A stretch of 64,000 nucleotides of DNA, taken from Lunularia cruciata. Lineage: Eukaryota > Streptophyta > Marchantiopsida > Lunulariales > Lunulariaceae. Where the stretch lies: positions 19,096,001-19,160,000 of the forward strand of contig OX419760.1 of the NCBI GenBank assembly GCA_948567375.1. Reading direction: 5' to 3'. Under the pieces are notes generated by a model. The model worked only from the letters and a program-made list of their open reading frames with translations, searched no databases and had not been told where the DNA came from. The number at the start of each line of letters is the position of its first letter. Position 1 is the first letter of the stretch. A program made the position numbers and the translations under genes. Below, piece by piece: positions 24,360-35,924 of this stretch.

Positions 24360-25150
24360 CAAGACATTCATGATGATGTCTTAGTGATGGACCATCTTTG
24401 CACTGGTGTTGTGTGGCTTAGTTGGGGCCAAGGAGAGAGATCATGTCCTTCAGCAAGCTAGGCAATTTAGATAGGAGGGAAAACACCTTCTTTGTGTATG
24501 GGAGGATGGTAGAGTGCAAGTAGTACCACCTCCGTCTTAGAGACCACAATTGGTCCATCATGCTTATGAGGAGCTAGGACATTTTGGAATAAAGCGTACA
24601 TATAGCTTACTCTAAATTCATTATTGGTGACATGACATGTATACCAATGTACAACCATTTGTTGCTAGATGTGTGGTTTGTGACCAAGTTAGAACATCAT
24701 TTAATGCTCTTATGCCATAATTACACCCATGATCTATCATTAGATTGGATTACCATTGGAGTTTGGACTTCATTGGACCTTTATCATTGATTGTGAGACA
24801 TCATTGGTACATTTTGGTGATGGTGGAGCACTTCTCCAGGTGGATTGAGTTGGTGGCACTTCCTAACAAGTCCAATGAAAAGAAGGCTTACTTTTTCTTG
24901 AATTGGGTTTGTAGTCATTTAAGTGCATCAACTTAGGTGTTGATTGATCAAGGTACAAATTCTTGGAGGAGTTTTAGGTCCTATGTTACAAGGCTTTGAT
25001 TGATCATCAAACTACCTCCCAAGATCACCTTGAGGTAGATAGCTTAATAGAGAGAGTGGTTTAGACAATGAAGAGAGGATTATGGAGGTATGGTTAGTAG
25101 AGAAAGCCACTTGGGAGATTAGGATCTCCAATTACTCTCGTTAGCCATGG
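24360..25150 (+). pseudogene. decayed integrase region of the old MTase element
   Basis: Legible parts are a zinc-binding start (AYEELGHFGIK-like near 24570), VARCVVCDQ (about 24660), LDFIGPL (about 24760, first catalytic Asp) and ILVMVEHFSRWIELVALPNK (24810-24870). The second Asp region near 24940 reads VLIDQG. Stops lie within the frame. It is cut at 25150 by the chromovirus insertion. Confidence 0.7.
25146..25150 (+). repeat. left target-site duplication of the chromovirus
   Basis: CATGG directly precedes the 5' LTR, and the same five bases follow the 3' LTR at 30813-30817. The uninterrupted minus-strand copy has a single catgg at the corresponding place (about 58684), which confirms the target duplication. 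Confidence 0.9.
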
Positions 25151-25576
25151 TGTAACAATATAGAGTTTAGCGACGTAGTTAGTAAGGCTAACAAAGTAGA
25201 TAATAAGCCAAATTAGCCCAAAATATTCTAGAAGCATCTAGGAAGCCTCTTGGGAAGCTTCTCAACTAGTTTAACTTGCACTCCAAGTAGGTAGCTTCTA
25301 GATGGAAGCTTCTAGAAGCTTCCAACTAGCTTAGCTTGCATGCCAAGTAGGCAACTTCTAGAAGGAACCTTCTTGAGAAGCTTCTTGGTTAACTTGGCTT
25401 GCACTCTAAGAAAGCGGCTCAAGGAAGCTTCTTGAGAAGCTTCTCAAGGGCCTTGTATGCTACCTATAAATACCAAAGTTGAAGCTCATGCTAGGCATTT
25501 GGAGTTTTCACACATTCAAGTATCCCAATGTGAGTTTCCATTCTCCTATTTCTCTCCTCAATCTTGATCTTTTACA
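25151..25576 (+). repeat. chromovirus 5' LTR
   Basis: 426 bp with TG...CA ends and a TATA box at 25464-25472 (ctataaata). It is aligned over its length with the 3' LTR, though the HSE-like part is rearranged between the two. Confidence 0.92.
25230..25446 (+). promoter_or_regulatory. cluster of heat-shock-element-like GAA/TTC inverted repeats in the U3
   Basis: At 25304-25323 four perfectly spaced GAA/TTC units read gGAAgcTTCtaGAAgcTTCc, the canonical nGAAnnTTCn heat-shock-element array. Further pairs occur at 25356-25363 (TTCtaGAA), 25377-25384, 25424-25431 and 25436-25443 (GAAgcTTC). The block ends about 20 bp before the TATA box. Known heat-activated plant retrotransposons such as ONSEN carry HSEs in this position. 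Function here is inferred. Confidence 0.6.
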
Positions 25577-25849
25577 TTGGTATCAAAGCAAAAATGGGAT
25601 AAATGGAATTTATGGACCACCAAATCCACTTCTACCAAACCATTGGGATTTTTGTGTCCAAGTACTACCCAAGCATAGTTTCACGCAATTCATCACCTCA
25701 CACTTTGGACAAGATTTTTTGCATATTATCACCATATTTGAGGAACCCTTGGTGCTTCCGGTGGTAACTTATGGAGAACAATGGACGTGTTGCTTCTATG
25801 TATTAATAAATTAGATAGATTAGGTGTGGCATAATAAGGTAGCAACCAT

Positions 25850-26745
25850 GGTAGCAATGTCCGATGTTATCCTTGTTATGCAGCAACAAATCAAGCACCT
25901 TACTCAATTGTTGGATGAACAAGATCTTTGACGACAAGAGCACATAGATAGAGTACCAATTTGAGAAGGAGAAGATCAAATCAAATTCCCTAAACCCAAG
26001 GTATTTGAAGGCAAGAATATTCTGAGTGCAGTGGAGAATTTTGTGTTTGATTGTGAATGTTATTTTGAAGCTACCAATCTATAAGACAAGCAAAAATAGA
26101 TTCTCTTGGCTTCTAGCCAATTGGATGGAGTAGCAAATCTATGGGGGAGATTTTGAGTGGAGCAAGCTAAATGACAAATTTTTGCACAATCTTGACATGT
26201 GAAAAATTCAAGAGTGCAATAATTAATTGGTTCTAAGCTATAAATGCTACACAAGCTGCACTGGATAGGTTGGCAGAATTGAAACATATTGGTTTTGTAA
26301 GAAGTTAAATCACACAATTCCAAAACACCATCATGCAAATTATAGGTATCTTGGAAAGTGAAGCTCTGGATCAATTTGTGAGGGGCTTGAAGTCAAGAAC
26401 CAAATTAGAGATAACCAAGCAAGAGCCACAACACTTGGAGGAAGCCATGCAGTTGGCCCAACATTTTGATTCCTTGGTTGCAACAACTTGGTCTTGACCT
26501 TGACCTCCATAAAACCTACCAATACACTACACACATGTGGAGGAGTCGGCACCAATAGAGTTGATGCCATTCAACAAAGACCACTTAGCATTATAGATAG
26601 AGAGAAATTGTGATAAAATGGTGGTTGTTTTTATTGTTACTAATTGAGACATCACATTGCTGAATGTCCACTCAAGAATAAGCAACCTCAACAAGTTGCC
26701 CAGATGGAGTTTGTGGAGCAGAATGATCAAGGAAATGAGGAATCC
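25850..26745 (+). pseudogene. chromovirus gag with CCHC zinc knuckle
   Basis: Coding similarity is broken by stops. The knuckle at about 26620-26662 reads C-FY-C, four residues (one of them a stop), H, four residues, C, ending IAECPLKNK. This is the CX2CX4HX4C nucleocapsid motif. The upstream part is too decayed for domain boundaries. Confidence 0.7.
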
Positions 26746-26803
26746 TAGTAGGAAATATTGAGCCGCCTACTTGGAGCTTGATTAGTTCCAATGGATTGAA
26801 GGT

Positions 26804-27094
26804 TTGACCTATGCAAGTTTGCTTCACTTGCAAGGTACAATATCTAATTGGGGTTGTAAGATTTTGGTTGATTCCGGAAGTTCAAAGAATTGCATGTCTA
26901 TGCAAGTAGCAAAGGAATTGGGTTTTCTTATCAAGCCAATAATTGGAAGTAGATTGATGATGGCGGATGGTAGAAAGGGTTTTGCATTTTGTACCTTGCA
27001 TCCTATTACCTTCAAGATTGGGAAGGAGTATTTGGAGTGTATGAGGTTTGTAATGGCACCTCTACACTATGATACTATTCTAGGTCTACCTTAG
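26804..27094 (+). pseudogene. chromovirus retropepsin
   Basis: The frame reads KILVDSGSSKNCMS, the aspartic protease DSG active site, and continues to MAPLHYDTILGLP, the family's second conserved ILG segment. It is open through this stretch, but upstream and downstream frames carry stops. Confidence 0.85.
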
Positions 27095-27439
27095 CTTGAA
27101 TGCATAAGGTTCAATTTGATTGGACCCCATGACAAATTCAAGTACAACACCAAGGTAGGAATTTTTTATTAGGTTTTCTGGTACCTTTGAGTAAGACACC
27201 TAAGAATAGTCAGTCCCAAGGTGGGAAGTTTGTTGAGAAGGTAGCCATAGAGAAAGCTTTGAAGGGAGATGACTCCCAAGATGGAAAGTTTGCCAAGAAG
27301 GCAACCATGGAGCAAGCTTTGAGAAGAGATGAATCTTTAGATGGGAAGTTTGTAAGTGAAGCAACCATAAAGCAAGCTTTGGAGGAAGATAAGTGTGTAT
27401 TCAGGGTGTGGATCAAGTTGATTGCACAATGACAATTTG

Positions 27440-28860
27440 AGGAGGGTCAAGAGCCTCATAAAGCAATGGTTGATGAGATAGTTCAGGAGTTTGTGGACGT
27501 GTTTTTGGATGGTATGCCAAAGAAATTACCCTCCGATTTGTGGTATGCCCTTCAAGATTGAGTTATTGCCCATGAGTACTCCAATGAGTAGACCAATCTA
27601 TTGGCTCTCACCAAAAGAGTTGGAGGAGTTGCAAAAAACCCTTACGGAGTTGTTGGAGAAGGATTTCATATGCCATAGTACCTCTCCTTGGGGAGCATCA
27701 GTACAATTTGTTCCAAAGAAGGATGGATAACTTCATTTCTACATTGATTACCATGGGCTCAATAAGAAAATAGTGAAGAATACATATCCCTTGCCTTGGA
27801 TCAATGACTTGCTTGATCAACTGAGTAGAGCATGATAATTTTCCAAGTTGGATCTTTGCAACGACTATTGGAAAATCTCTATTGATAGGGAAGATGTGCA
27901 AAAGATTTCCTTTTGCACAAGGTATGGATATTTTGAGTAGAGAGTTCTACCTTTCGGGCTCACTAATGCTCTAGTAATCTTCATGGATTAGATGCATTAG
28001 GTGTTGGATGGACTATTAGATTGGTATGTGGTGGCGTTCTTGGATGATATCTTAATTTGTAGCAAGATAGAGATAAAACATGTGAATCACATGTGAGAAG
28101 TCGTCATACAACTACAATAATGGAAATTTTATTGTAAGAAATTGAAGTGTGCCTTTTGGCAAAAGGAGTTCACCTTCTTGGGTCATAAGATCTCATTGGA
28201 AGGGACCAAGATGGAAGAGGAGAAAATCAAGGCCATTACTAATTGGCCTACTCCAAAGGATGCTACAAAAGTATGGACACGTAATGGATTGGCCAGTTTT
28301 TACCAACAGTTCATCCATTATTATGCTCATGTGGTTGTACCATTGATTGACCTCTTGTGGAAGAACTTGAGCTTCCAATGGACCACTGAGCATGAAGAAG
28401 CATTCCAAAATTTGAAACATATGGTGTCTTCAAGACCCATCCTTCAACCTTATGGTTCTTAGCTACCTTGTGTGGTTGATTTGGATGCTTATAAATTTTC
28501 AATTGGAGCAGTGTTGCAATAGGAATTCCCGGATGGACTACATCTCATTGCCTTTGTATCTTGCCAACTAAATATAGTTGAAAGAAATTACTCTACTCAA
28601 GATTGAGAACAACTTGCAATGGTATATGCCACCAAGGTATGGAAGCATTATCTCTTAAGGAAACAAGTGATCATGCAAACTTATCATAAACCATTATTGT
28701 AGACCTTACACTTGGAACACATGAAGAGTAGATATCATCAATAGGAGAAATAACTCCAATTGTTTGACATCAAACTTGAGTACAAACTAGGTTGGTTCTA
28801 TGTCATCCCTAATGTTCTATCACAATGACCTAATTTGAAGTCTCTTCCTCTCATCACAGC
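27440..28860 (+). pseudogene. chromovirus reverse transcriptase and RNase H
   Basis: RT blocks are readable in order: SPWGASVQFVPKKDG, a PFGL(T)NA motif near 27950, and FLDDILIC at about 28037-28060 (catalytic DD). LGHKIS and the thumb follow, to QPYGS at 28460. RNase H continues with VVDLDAYKFSIGAVLQ and a Y(S)TQD motif. At least ten in-frame stops, mostly TAG, are spread through it. Confidence 0.88.
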
Positions 28861-28979
28861 GGGAATTACGATGGTGACAAATGAATCCAAGGTCTAAAAT
28901 GAGTTTTGGTCAACTCTACAACAAGATCTCTTCTTCCAAATGGTACATGGTTGTCTTACATCATGTGGCAAGGAGTACA

Positions 28980-29800
28980 ACACATTCTTCTTCAAGGAAG
29001 GCCTTCTATTTCATGAGGACCAAATCTATGTTCCAACCAAAGATGATCTCTGACTTGTGCATCTTAAAGAAGCCCATGATTTACCAATAGCTAGTCACAT
29101 GGATGTAGACAAGACCTTGGGTACCCTCCAATACCAATGGTGGTGGCCCAACATGACACAAGATTTTTGAGAGTTTGTCCAATTTTGTGAAAGCTGCCAA
29201 TGCAACAAGGCTTGCAACCAAAAGCCAAATGGACTCCTCCAACCACTCCCTATTCCATCCACTCAATGGGAACACGTGAGCTTGGATCTCATCACATCCT
29301 TGCCCAAGACAAAGCAAGGACACACAACAATCATGGTGTTTGTGGATAAGCTTAGTAAGCAAATCCATTTGGCACCAACCGTTGATACCGTAGATGCTCC
29401 AACCTTAGCGCAAATCTACTTCAACAATATCTTCAAGCATCATGGGATACCATATGTACTCATCTCCAACCTTGATCCTTGATTTATTAGGGAGTTTTGG
29501 CAAGCACTCTTCCAGATATTTGACACCAAGTTTGCTTTGTCCACATCCTATCATCCTCAAACTAATGGACAAACAAAATGTGCAAATTGTACCTTGGAGG
29601 ATATTTTGCATGTCTTTGACAATGTTCACCATACCAATTGGGATGAATGTCTTATAGTTTCAAAATTTGCCTACAACAATTCCAAATAGGCAAGCATCGG
29701 ATTTTCTCCTTTCTTTCTCAATTTTGGCCAAGATCTGCTTGTCCCAGATTCTCTTCTTGCTCCTCCTCCATCTCAAGTCCCTCATACTTCAACCTTCTTG
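28980..29800 (+). pseudogene. chromovirus integrase
   Basis: The zinc-binding end (H..H, then CESCQCNKAC at about 29190) precedes LDLITSLPKTKQGHT (first Asp, 29283) and HPQTNGQTKCAN (about 29550). At the last position the expected catalytic Glu of NGQTE is Lys, and the middle Asp block reads LISNLDP followed by a stop. The integrase is therefore inactive in this copy. Confidence 0.85.
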
Positions 29801-30149
29801 ACCACCATCTCCAAATCTCTCCAACAAGCCAAATCTCCCCTCCTTGTTGCTCAGAATCATCAAAAACAAAATGAAGACTACCATCGTCGTGATCTCACCT
29901 TTGAAGTTGGTGATAAAGTTATGTTATCCTCTAGTAATCTACCCCTCCCACTTGATACCCAAGTTTGTAAACTTGCCTCTAATTGGATAGAACCCTTTGA
30001 TTTCACCCAAATTGTCTCTCTTGTTGCTTATCAACTTGCCTTGCCTTGTCATATGTGCATCCATCTTGTCTTTCATGTTTCCAAGTTGGAACCCTTTGTT
30101 CCTAACCCCTCTTCTTTTTCCTCTTGAGTCCTACCTCCTCTTCATGTCC

Positions 30150-30350
30150 TTATCAATGATCATGAGAAGTACAAAGTTGATCATATCCTTGCACGTTGCC
30201 ACATTCAACGAGGCCGTCAACAAGGCCATAAACAACATACGGAGTACAAGATCCTTTAGAAAGGGTATCTCCTTCATGATGCCACATGGGAACCTCTTTC
30301 TCACCTCCAGAATGCAAAAATAGCCATCCAAGATTTTGAAGCTTCAATGG
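30150..30350 (+). pseudogene. chromovirus C-terminal chromodomain
   Basis: The frame reads KYKVDHILARCHIQRG, then a YKIL-stop-KGY core and ATWEPLSHLQNAKIAI. This is the chromodomain pattern (YxVExIL, WKGY with the W codon now a stop, TWEP, and a C-terminal helix). Chromodomains of chromovirus integrases bind methylated histone tails and guide insertion. A stop disrupts the aromatic cage region. Confidence 0.85.
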
Positions 30351-30385
30351 TGACGAGTACGTCACCAACTAGCGGTGGAGGAATA

Positions 30386-30812
30386 TGTAACAATATAGAG
30401 TTTAGTGACGTAGTTAGTAAGGCTAACAAAATAGATAATAAGCCAATTAACCCAGAATATTCTAGAAGCATCTAGAAAGCTTCTTAGGAAGCTTCTTGAC
30501 TAGCTTAACTTGCACTCCAAGCAGGTAAATTCTAGATGGAAGCTTCTAGAAGCTTTTTGGGAAGCTTCCTGACTAGCTTAACTTGCACCTCAAGTAGGTA
30601 GCTTCTAGATAGAAGCTTCTAGAAGCTTCCAACTAGCTTAGCTTGCACGCCAAGTAAGCAGCTTCTAGAAGGAAGCTTCTAAAGGGCCTTGTATGCTACC
30701 TATAAATACCAAATCCAAAGCTCATGTTAGGTATTTGGAGTTTTCCCACATTCAAGTATCCCAATGTGAGTTTCCATTCTCCTATTTCTCTCCTCGGTCT
30801 TGATCCTTTACA
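30386..30812 (+). repeat. chromovirus 3' LTR
   Basis: 427 bp with TGTAACAATA...TTTACA ends and a TATA box at 30700-30708. It carries the same GAA/TTC inverted-repeat blocks (for example 30538-30556 and 30610-30635). It is followed by the right target-site duplication CATGG at 30813-30817. A purine-rich stretch (gcggtggaggaa) just before it may be the polypurine tract. Confidence 0.92.
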
Positions 30813-31167
30813 CATGGGCTATAGGTTTAGCCGGCAAGCCTCCTTAGCATCCTTCTCTCCTTAATTTTTACTCTATGGACAAGATCTAGATTTACCTACA
30901 GCCATTCATCAAGATGCTACTATGGTTTTGGACTTGGATGATTTAGATGTATGGATGAGTGCATGTTCTCAATGGGCAAAGATCTTTTGAAGAGTGATGC
31001 CGATGGCCTTTGAGAACTTGGCAATTACTCAGCACAGGGATACCTTATGCTATGGTACTATTTGCGGAGGAGGTTATAGATCCTTGATCCATTGATTTCA
31101 TCCATGTGATTATATATATCTACAATAAACAATACCGTCACTTGATGTTTCTACAAGCCACACTATC

Positions 31168-31443
31168 TTGAGAGTGTGTAAGGTTTTGCCATCTAGAGTC
31201 CTTGTGTTGGAAGGACATGATGGTGTTGTTTGGAAGGATCATGTGTGCAATTGTGCACCATGTCACCTCCTAAATATTGATGGTACTATGGACCTAAGCT
31301 TGGCACTTGTATGTGCAAGCTTGCAATGTATGTTATGCGGCTCTTTTGGTGGAGCTAATATTATATTAGTGTGTGATAGTTGTTTGAGAGGATGGCATAT
31401 GGCATGTATGACTCTTCCTCTCACTGTGGTTCCTCAAAGATAG
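31168..31443 (+). pseudogene. PHD finger module of the old MTase element
   Basis: The open frame of about 90 codons reads HVCNCAPCH, then C-ML-C, a loop, CDSC, HMAC, and ends before the last two cysteines because of a TAG. It matches the PHD of the best copy at 58030-58329. It lies downstream of integrase and just before the 3' terminal repeats. Confidence 0.85.
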
Positions 31444-31633
31444 TGGTTAGATCCTAGATGTACTTTATGTATAGTTAGTTCATCCTTTATGTGGTATAGA
31501 TTGCAGACAAGCGACTAACAATGAGGCTCGGTAGCTCGACCTCTTGATCTCTGCCTACCATAAGGTATATTATATACTTGGAGTATATGGCTATCTATAG
31601 TTAGAGGGATCTAACCATCAACTAGGGGGCAAT

Positions 31634-32280
31634 TGTGATACTTTAGAGTCCATGTATGACTTATGTGTGAGTTGTGTTTTTATAGTGTGTGATGATGATT
31701 GTGATGTATGTTGTATATCAATGTATATATGCACAATAATTTTCATGCCATTTGTAGCATCGCACCTAGATTTTTAGACTCTAGAGTAGTATTGTTGGTA
31801 GTCAGGAGTATTTTGGTAGTTACTCATAGACTATTTGTTGACGGTCAGATTTCATGTTTGGGTACTAACTACATGGTGGGGCCTACCATCACTTGCACCA
31901 TTTGCACCGTCAGGTGTGCCATCAATGGGACCATTAGGGTTGGAGACCAAGGGTATACATTAAAAGTGCAACTCTAGAGAGCTTACTTCTTTGATGTTAA
32001 TCCTTCAAGTTCTTAGCTATGGTGGACATAGGTTGGTAAGCATCACTTGGATTCTCTTAGCTAAAGTAGGTATGGCTTGATTATAATCAGTGCACATTTT
32101 TTAGCACATTATTAAGTGGTAGATCAAATACTAATATGATTGAGTGTGATTTGAGATGTATAAAAAACTGATTATTGTGGCACTTTAGAGTCCATGTATG
32201 ACTTATGTGTGAGTTATGTTTCTATAGTGTGTGATATTGACAACAATGTATGTTGTGTAGCAATGTATATATGCACAACA
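31634..32280 (+). repeat. 3' terminal repeats B1-A2-B2 of the old copy
   Basis: B1 is 31634-31738 (TGTGATACTTTAG...GCACAATA, 105 bp). A2 is 31741-32175 (435 bp, ending ACTGATTAT). B2 is 32176-32280 (TGTGGCACTTTAG...GCACAACA, 105 bp). B2 is followed by unrelated DNA. A polypurine-like 'tagggggcaa' directly precedes B1, as expected for the start of a U3. A TATATA motif lies near the end of each B. Confidence 0.8.
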
Positions 32281-34741
32281 AACATCATAAAACTCTTTAG
32301 GAATCTTGGTATAAAAACCAAAAGTGTAACTCTTGACTCATCTCTATATACAAAACTAAACAATTAGAGATCATAATTGTAAGAAGGAAAAAAAGTTCTC
32401 TTTACATTACTTTATGGAAATTTGTAATAAAAAGGTATAGAACAAGTAAGGGAATTTAAGTTCCCATAATAGAATAGAAAGCTTGATTTTATGGAACACG
32501 TAAGGGAATTTTGAAGTTCCCATAACAAAAGAGAGAGCTCAATTTTACATATACGATTGTGTTGAAATATATACCTTTACAAATGATGTTGTGGTAAAAT
32601 GAAAAGGGATACTTAGAAATGACATGGACTATTGTACTTAATCCTCTTTTGGACAAGTCTTCTTTGAGAATTATGACTTCCTCACATCACACTAGGTTGT
32701 ACTACACTTTGCATTTTAAATGTACCATAAAACACCTAAAATCTCTATTTACCATGCCATTTCTTAAGAGTTTTGGAGTTTGAATTTTGGATCTAGTGTA
32801 AAACCCTTCTAACTTTAGAAGCTTAAGTAGTTCACATGAATGTTATTTTGCATAGATACATTGCCACAACTTACATAGCTATCAAGATCATTGCATTCCA
32901 TCGCGTCACCCTAATGATATTGCTTACATTGTAATTGATCATTGGCATGATCATTCACCGTGATCATTAGCCTTAACACAAAATCTGGTAGCCGCCATGC
33001 AACCTCTAAGCAACTCCTGATATAATTACGACTACAAAGACTAATACTCCAACACCTAAGAAAACTACCTTTGATGTTGCAAATATCGGGACAATTTCTC
33101 TTAAATTATTGTAGAAGTGAATGATTGACTCTTTGAATAGATGGATAAAAAAGATTGTTTCTTAAGATGTGAATTGATGATGAATTGGATGGGTTCTTGT
33201 ATCAATCATTTTATGGATTTGTATGAGATACATAAATATGTTAAGTCTTATTATAGATAAAGGGAATTGATATTTCCACCTCTTATTTTTGTACATCCAC
33301 ACACCCTCCAATTTGAGAGTTGCTTCCATTGACCGTGAAATCTAAGTTCACTTGTCTTTGCACTTTGGATATATATATATATATATTCATTAGATAATTA
33401 GATATGTTCATACTAATTTTCATATTTAGAAATCAAACTTCTTAAATTCTACAATAGTGAGAAGGTCCTAAAGTGTGAAGTTATTTATAAAGGTAGAAAA
33501 TTATTATTAAAACTTCCATAAATTATGTATTTATATAATATTATACAAGTATAAAATATATTTAAGTTCTATTAAAAACATTTGCTATTTTTTCTTCAAA
33601 AAGAAGCATCTAAGCCAAACTTATCCTTACAACTTATTTGTATGATAATTATTTCCCATAATATAGGATATTTATCTTCTATACAATGAGTAATGAGTGG
33701 AACTTGTATTCCTGTTAATTCATGTTTAACATATCTCATGGATATGTTGAACATGTTTCAATATAAACCAATAAAAAATGTTGCAAAATTCCACAATTTT
33801 CTTCAAACTAGAACTTGAGATGTGGTCAAAACTTTGAATATAATAACTTTGACTATAATCTCCATCTAGACACTTTTGTTTTAAGTCTTCAAATTTCAGT
33901 CTTATCATATCAGATTCAAGATCAATTTAAATGAAGGATTTCTTAAACATAACATAACCAAAATATTTTCTACTCTCTAATCCCATTAACAAATTGTTAA
34001 AATATTTTATATAAAATTCTTAATTCTTCAGAGTGTTTGCTTTGGTATATAGTTGACTCTACTTGCTTCAATTGATTATATCTTAACCATAAATTAATCA
34101 AATGTTGTATTTCATGTATCTTCATTATAGCCTATCTGCTCCTGTTTCCAAAGATTGTTCTTGCTCCACAAATAGCCCACTTGAACTCTCCGAAACATTA
34201 CAAACCCTTAACTCAACTTGGTTGGACCTAATTCTTGTACCTTAGACTCTTGTCCTTTTTCCTTTTTACATATGTACCTCCAAAATCCACTTTTAAAGCT
34301 ATTGAGTAGAAAGTGTATTCTTCTCCTTTTAAAAAAGGATGTATACAATTAAATCCTAAACTTGTCTATAAGTAAAGATAGGAAGGATAAAAGTATCTAG
34401 ATTATCCATCACAAATGTTATGAACTTAGGACCAAAGTAAGCTCCCATCCAAACCCAAAAGTAATCACATTGTGTAAATTGAGACTTAATGTGAAAAAAG
34501 GTTTGGGAGAAGTAGATCAAGAGCACACAAAACATTTCTCCAATCAAGCTCACCACTCATATGTTCTAACATCAATGCTTTACTACCACTCAAGGCTCAT
34601 GGTGTATAAATTGAAGCTTAATGTGAAAGAGGGTTAGGAGAGGTAGATCAAGAGCAACAAAAAAGCTCTCCAATCAAGCTTGCCACTTAGATGTTCTAAA
34701 TTCCATACTTGATTACTGTTCAAGGCTTGTAAGACTAAAAT
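32281..34741. other. AT-rich intergenic DNA with a two-copy tandem duplication
   Basis: No gene is recognised. A (TA)n run lies at about 33369-33388. Two diverged direct copies of about 135 bp lie at about 34470-34600 and 34604-34735, sharing blocks such as 'aatgtgaaa', 'gtagatcaagagca' and 'ctccaatcaagct'. Confidence 0.5.
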
Positions 34742-35115
34742 TGTAACAATATGGAGTTTACATACGAGTTAGTCAAGACTAACAAAGTAGCAAATAAGCC
34801 AAGAATTATAGGAATGTTCTAGAAGTATCTAGGAAGCTATTTGGTATCTTCCAAGTATTGGGTAATGTGAATGCCAAGTATGCAACGTCTAGGAGGAAGC
34901 TTCTTGAGAAGCTTCTTAGTTAGCTTAGCTTGCATTCTAAGAAGACTGCTTTTAAGAAACTTCTTGAGAAAACTTCCCAAGAGCCTTGTATGTTTCTTAT
35001 AAATACCAAAGCCCAAGCTGATGCTAGGCATTTGGAGGTTCACTTATTCAAGAGTCCCAATGTGATCTTTCATTCTAGTATTCCATTCTCCAATTTCTCT
35101 CCTCAATCTTTTACA
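34742..35115 (+). repeat. solo LTR of the chromovirus family
   Basis: It begins TGTAACAATATGGAG and ends CTTTTACA, like the LTRs at 25151 and 30386. It keeps the TATA box (tataaatacc at about 34999) and GAA/TTC blocks (34896-34920). No internal coding region follows. Flanking pentamers aaaat and aacat match at four of five bases, suggesting a decayed target duplication. Confidence 0.82.
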
Positions 35116-35674
35116 AACATCCACCCTCTCTACTAAGTCTACATCATCTATATATAGTAATATACTAGATGAAATAAGACCATAACCAATCAATCAAATG
35201 TACATACATGCAATTCATCAACCTATACGATCCATTGTATAGTATATTATAACTTTACAAGGATAAAAAACAATAGAATAAAATAAAAGTCATTAAGCAG
35301 GCAAACATAACACTACACTATGCATATTGGGTTTAGGGTTTCTTTTGTGCATCACTAAAGCTATCATTTGTATTTAAGTAAAGTTGTATGTATCATTAGT
35401 GCTTGGTTTCTTGATTTCTCTCTAGGTGAAGATATGCCTTGAGTTGAGTTGAAGTTTTATAAAGCTTATTTCTTTTGAGTTGAACTTTGCAAGATTGTAA
35501 TTATGATAGAAAGAGTTTAAAAGTGAAACTTAAGATTCTTGATTGTTAGAATTGGTTTTGCTTAAATGATGTATCTGGATTCACTATTAGAGTACGTACA
35601 TTTTTTTAGTATTTAATCAATATAATACTTTAGAGTTTAGAGTTATGAGTGTATAAAGTATTTATAATTTTTGA

Positions 35675-35782
35675 TTATTGTGGTACTTTAGAATCTATCT
35701 GCAATTTCTTACATTAGTTGTATTGTATGGTATATAAAGTTGGCATATATATATATATATTATAGTGGTGTATATATGCACA
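35675..35782 (+). repeat. decayed part-B remnant of the MTase element
   Basis: The segment starts gattattgtggtactttagaa and ends gtatatatgcacaa. It resembles an A-end/B junction and a diverged B unit expanded by a TA run. The A part upstream is hardly recognisable. Confidence 0.4.
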
Positions 35783-35924
35783 AATTTATAACTATTTAAA
35801 TGTGCAAACATTGTTAGTCATAATCTTATGAAAATAATTGATTAGAAAGAGAAAAATACTAAATTGCAAAAATGGAGATCTAATAATTTTACATTGATTT
35901 GTTGCATCAATTTGTCTTCCTTTT

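Larger units (their letters stand above)
25151..30812 (+). mobile_element. Ty3/gypsy chromovirus (chromodomain), full-length but decayed
   Basis: A complete element of 5662 bp: 5' LTR 25151-25576, PBS 25578-25589 (tggtatcaaagc, tRNA-iMet type), gag with CCHC knuckle, retropepsin, RT, RNase H, integrase, chromodomain and 3' LTR 30386-30812. LTRs begin TGTAACAATA and end TTTACA. Many TAG/TGA stops interrupt every coding block, so it cannot move by itself. It sits inside the old MTase element, which must be the older insertion. Confidence 0.93.
19531..32280 (+). mobile_element. old copy of the methyltransferase-bearing Ty3/gypsy element, interrupted by a chromovirus
   Basis: This is a heavily decayed + strand copy, recognised by colinear similarity to the better minus-strand copy at 57.2-64.0 kb. 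Order: terminal part A1 (19531-19969), leader, gag (about 20750-22300), retropepsin (about 22600-22870), methyltransferase (about 22970-24190), a deletion removing the MTase end, RT and most of RNase H, then integrase (about 24360-25145). The nested chromovirus occupies 25151-30812. The region before the PHD resumes at 30813, followed by the PHD finger (31168-31443), B1 (31634-31738), A2 (31741-32175) and B2 (32176-32280). Stops are scattered in every frame, and CG dinucleotides are largely replaced by TG/CA compared with the younger copy. Confidence 0.85.
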
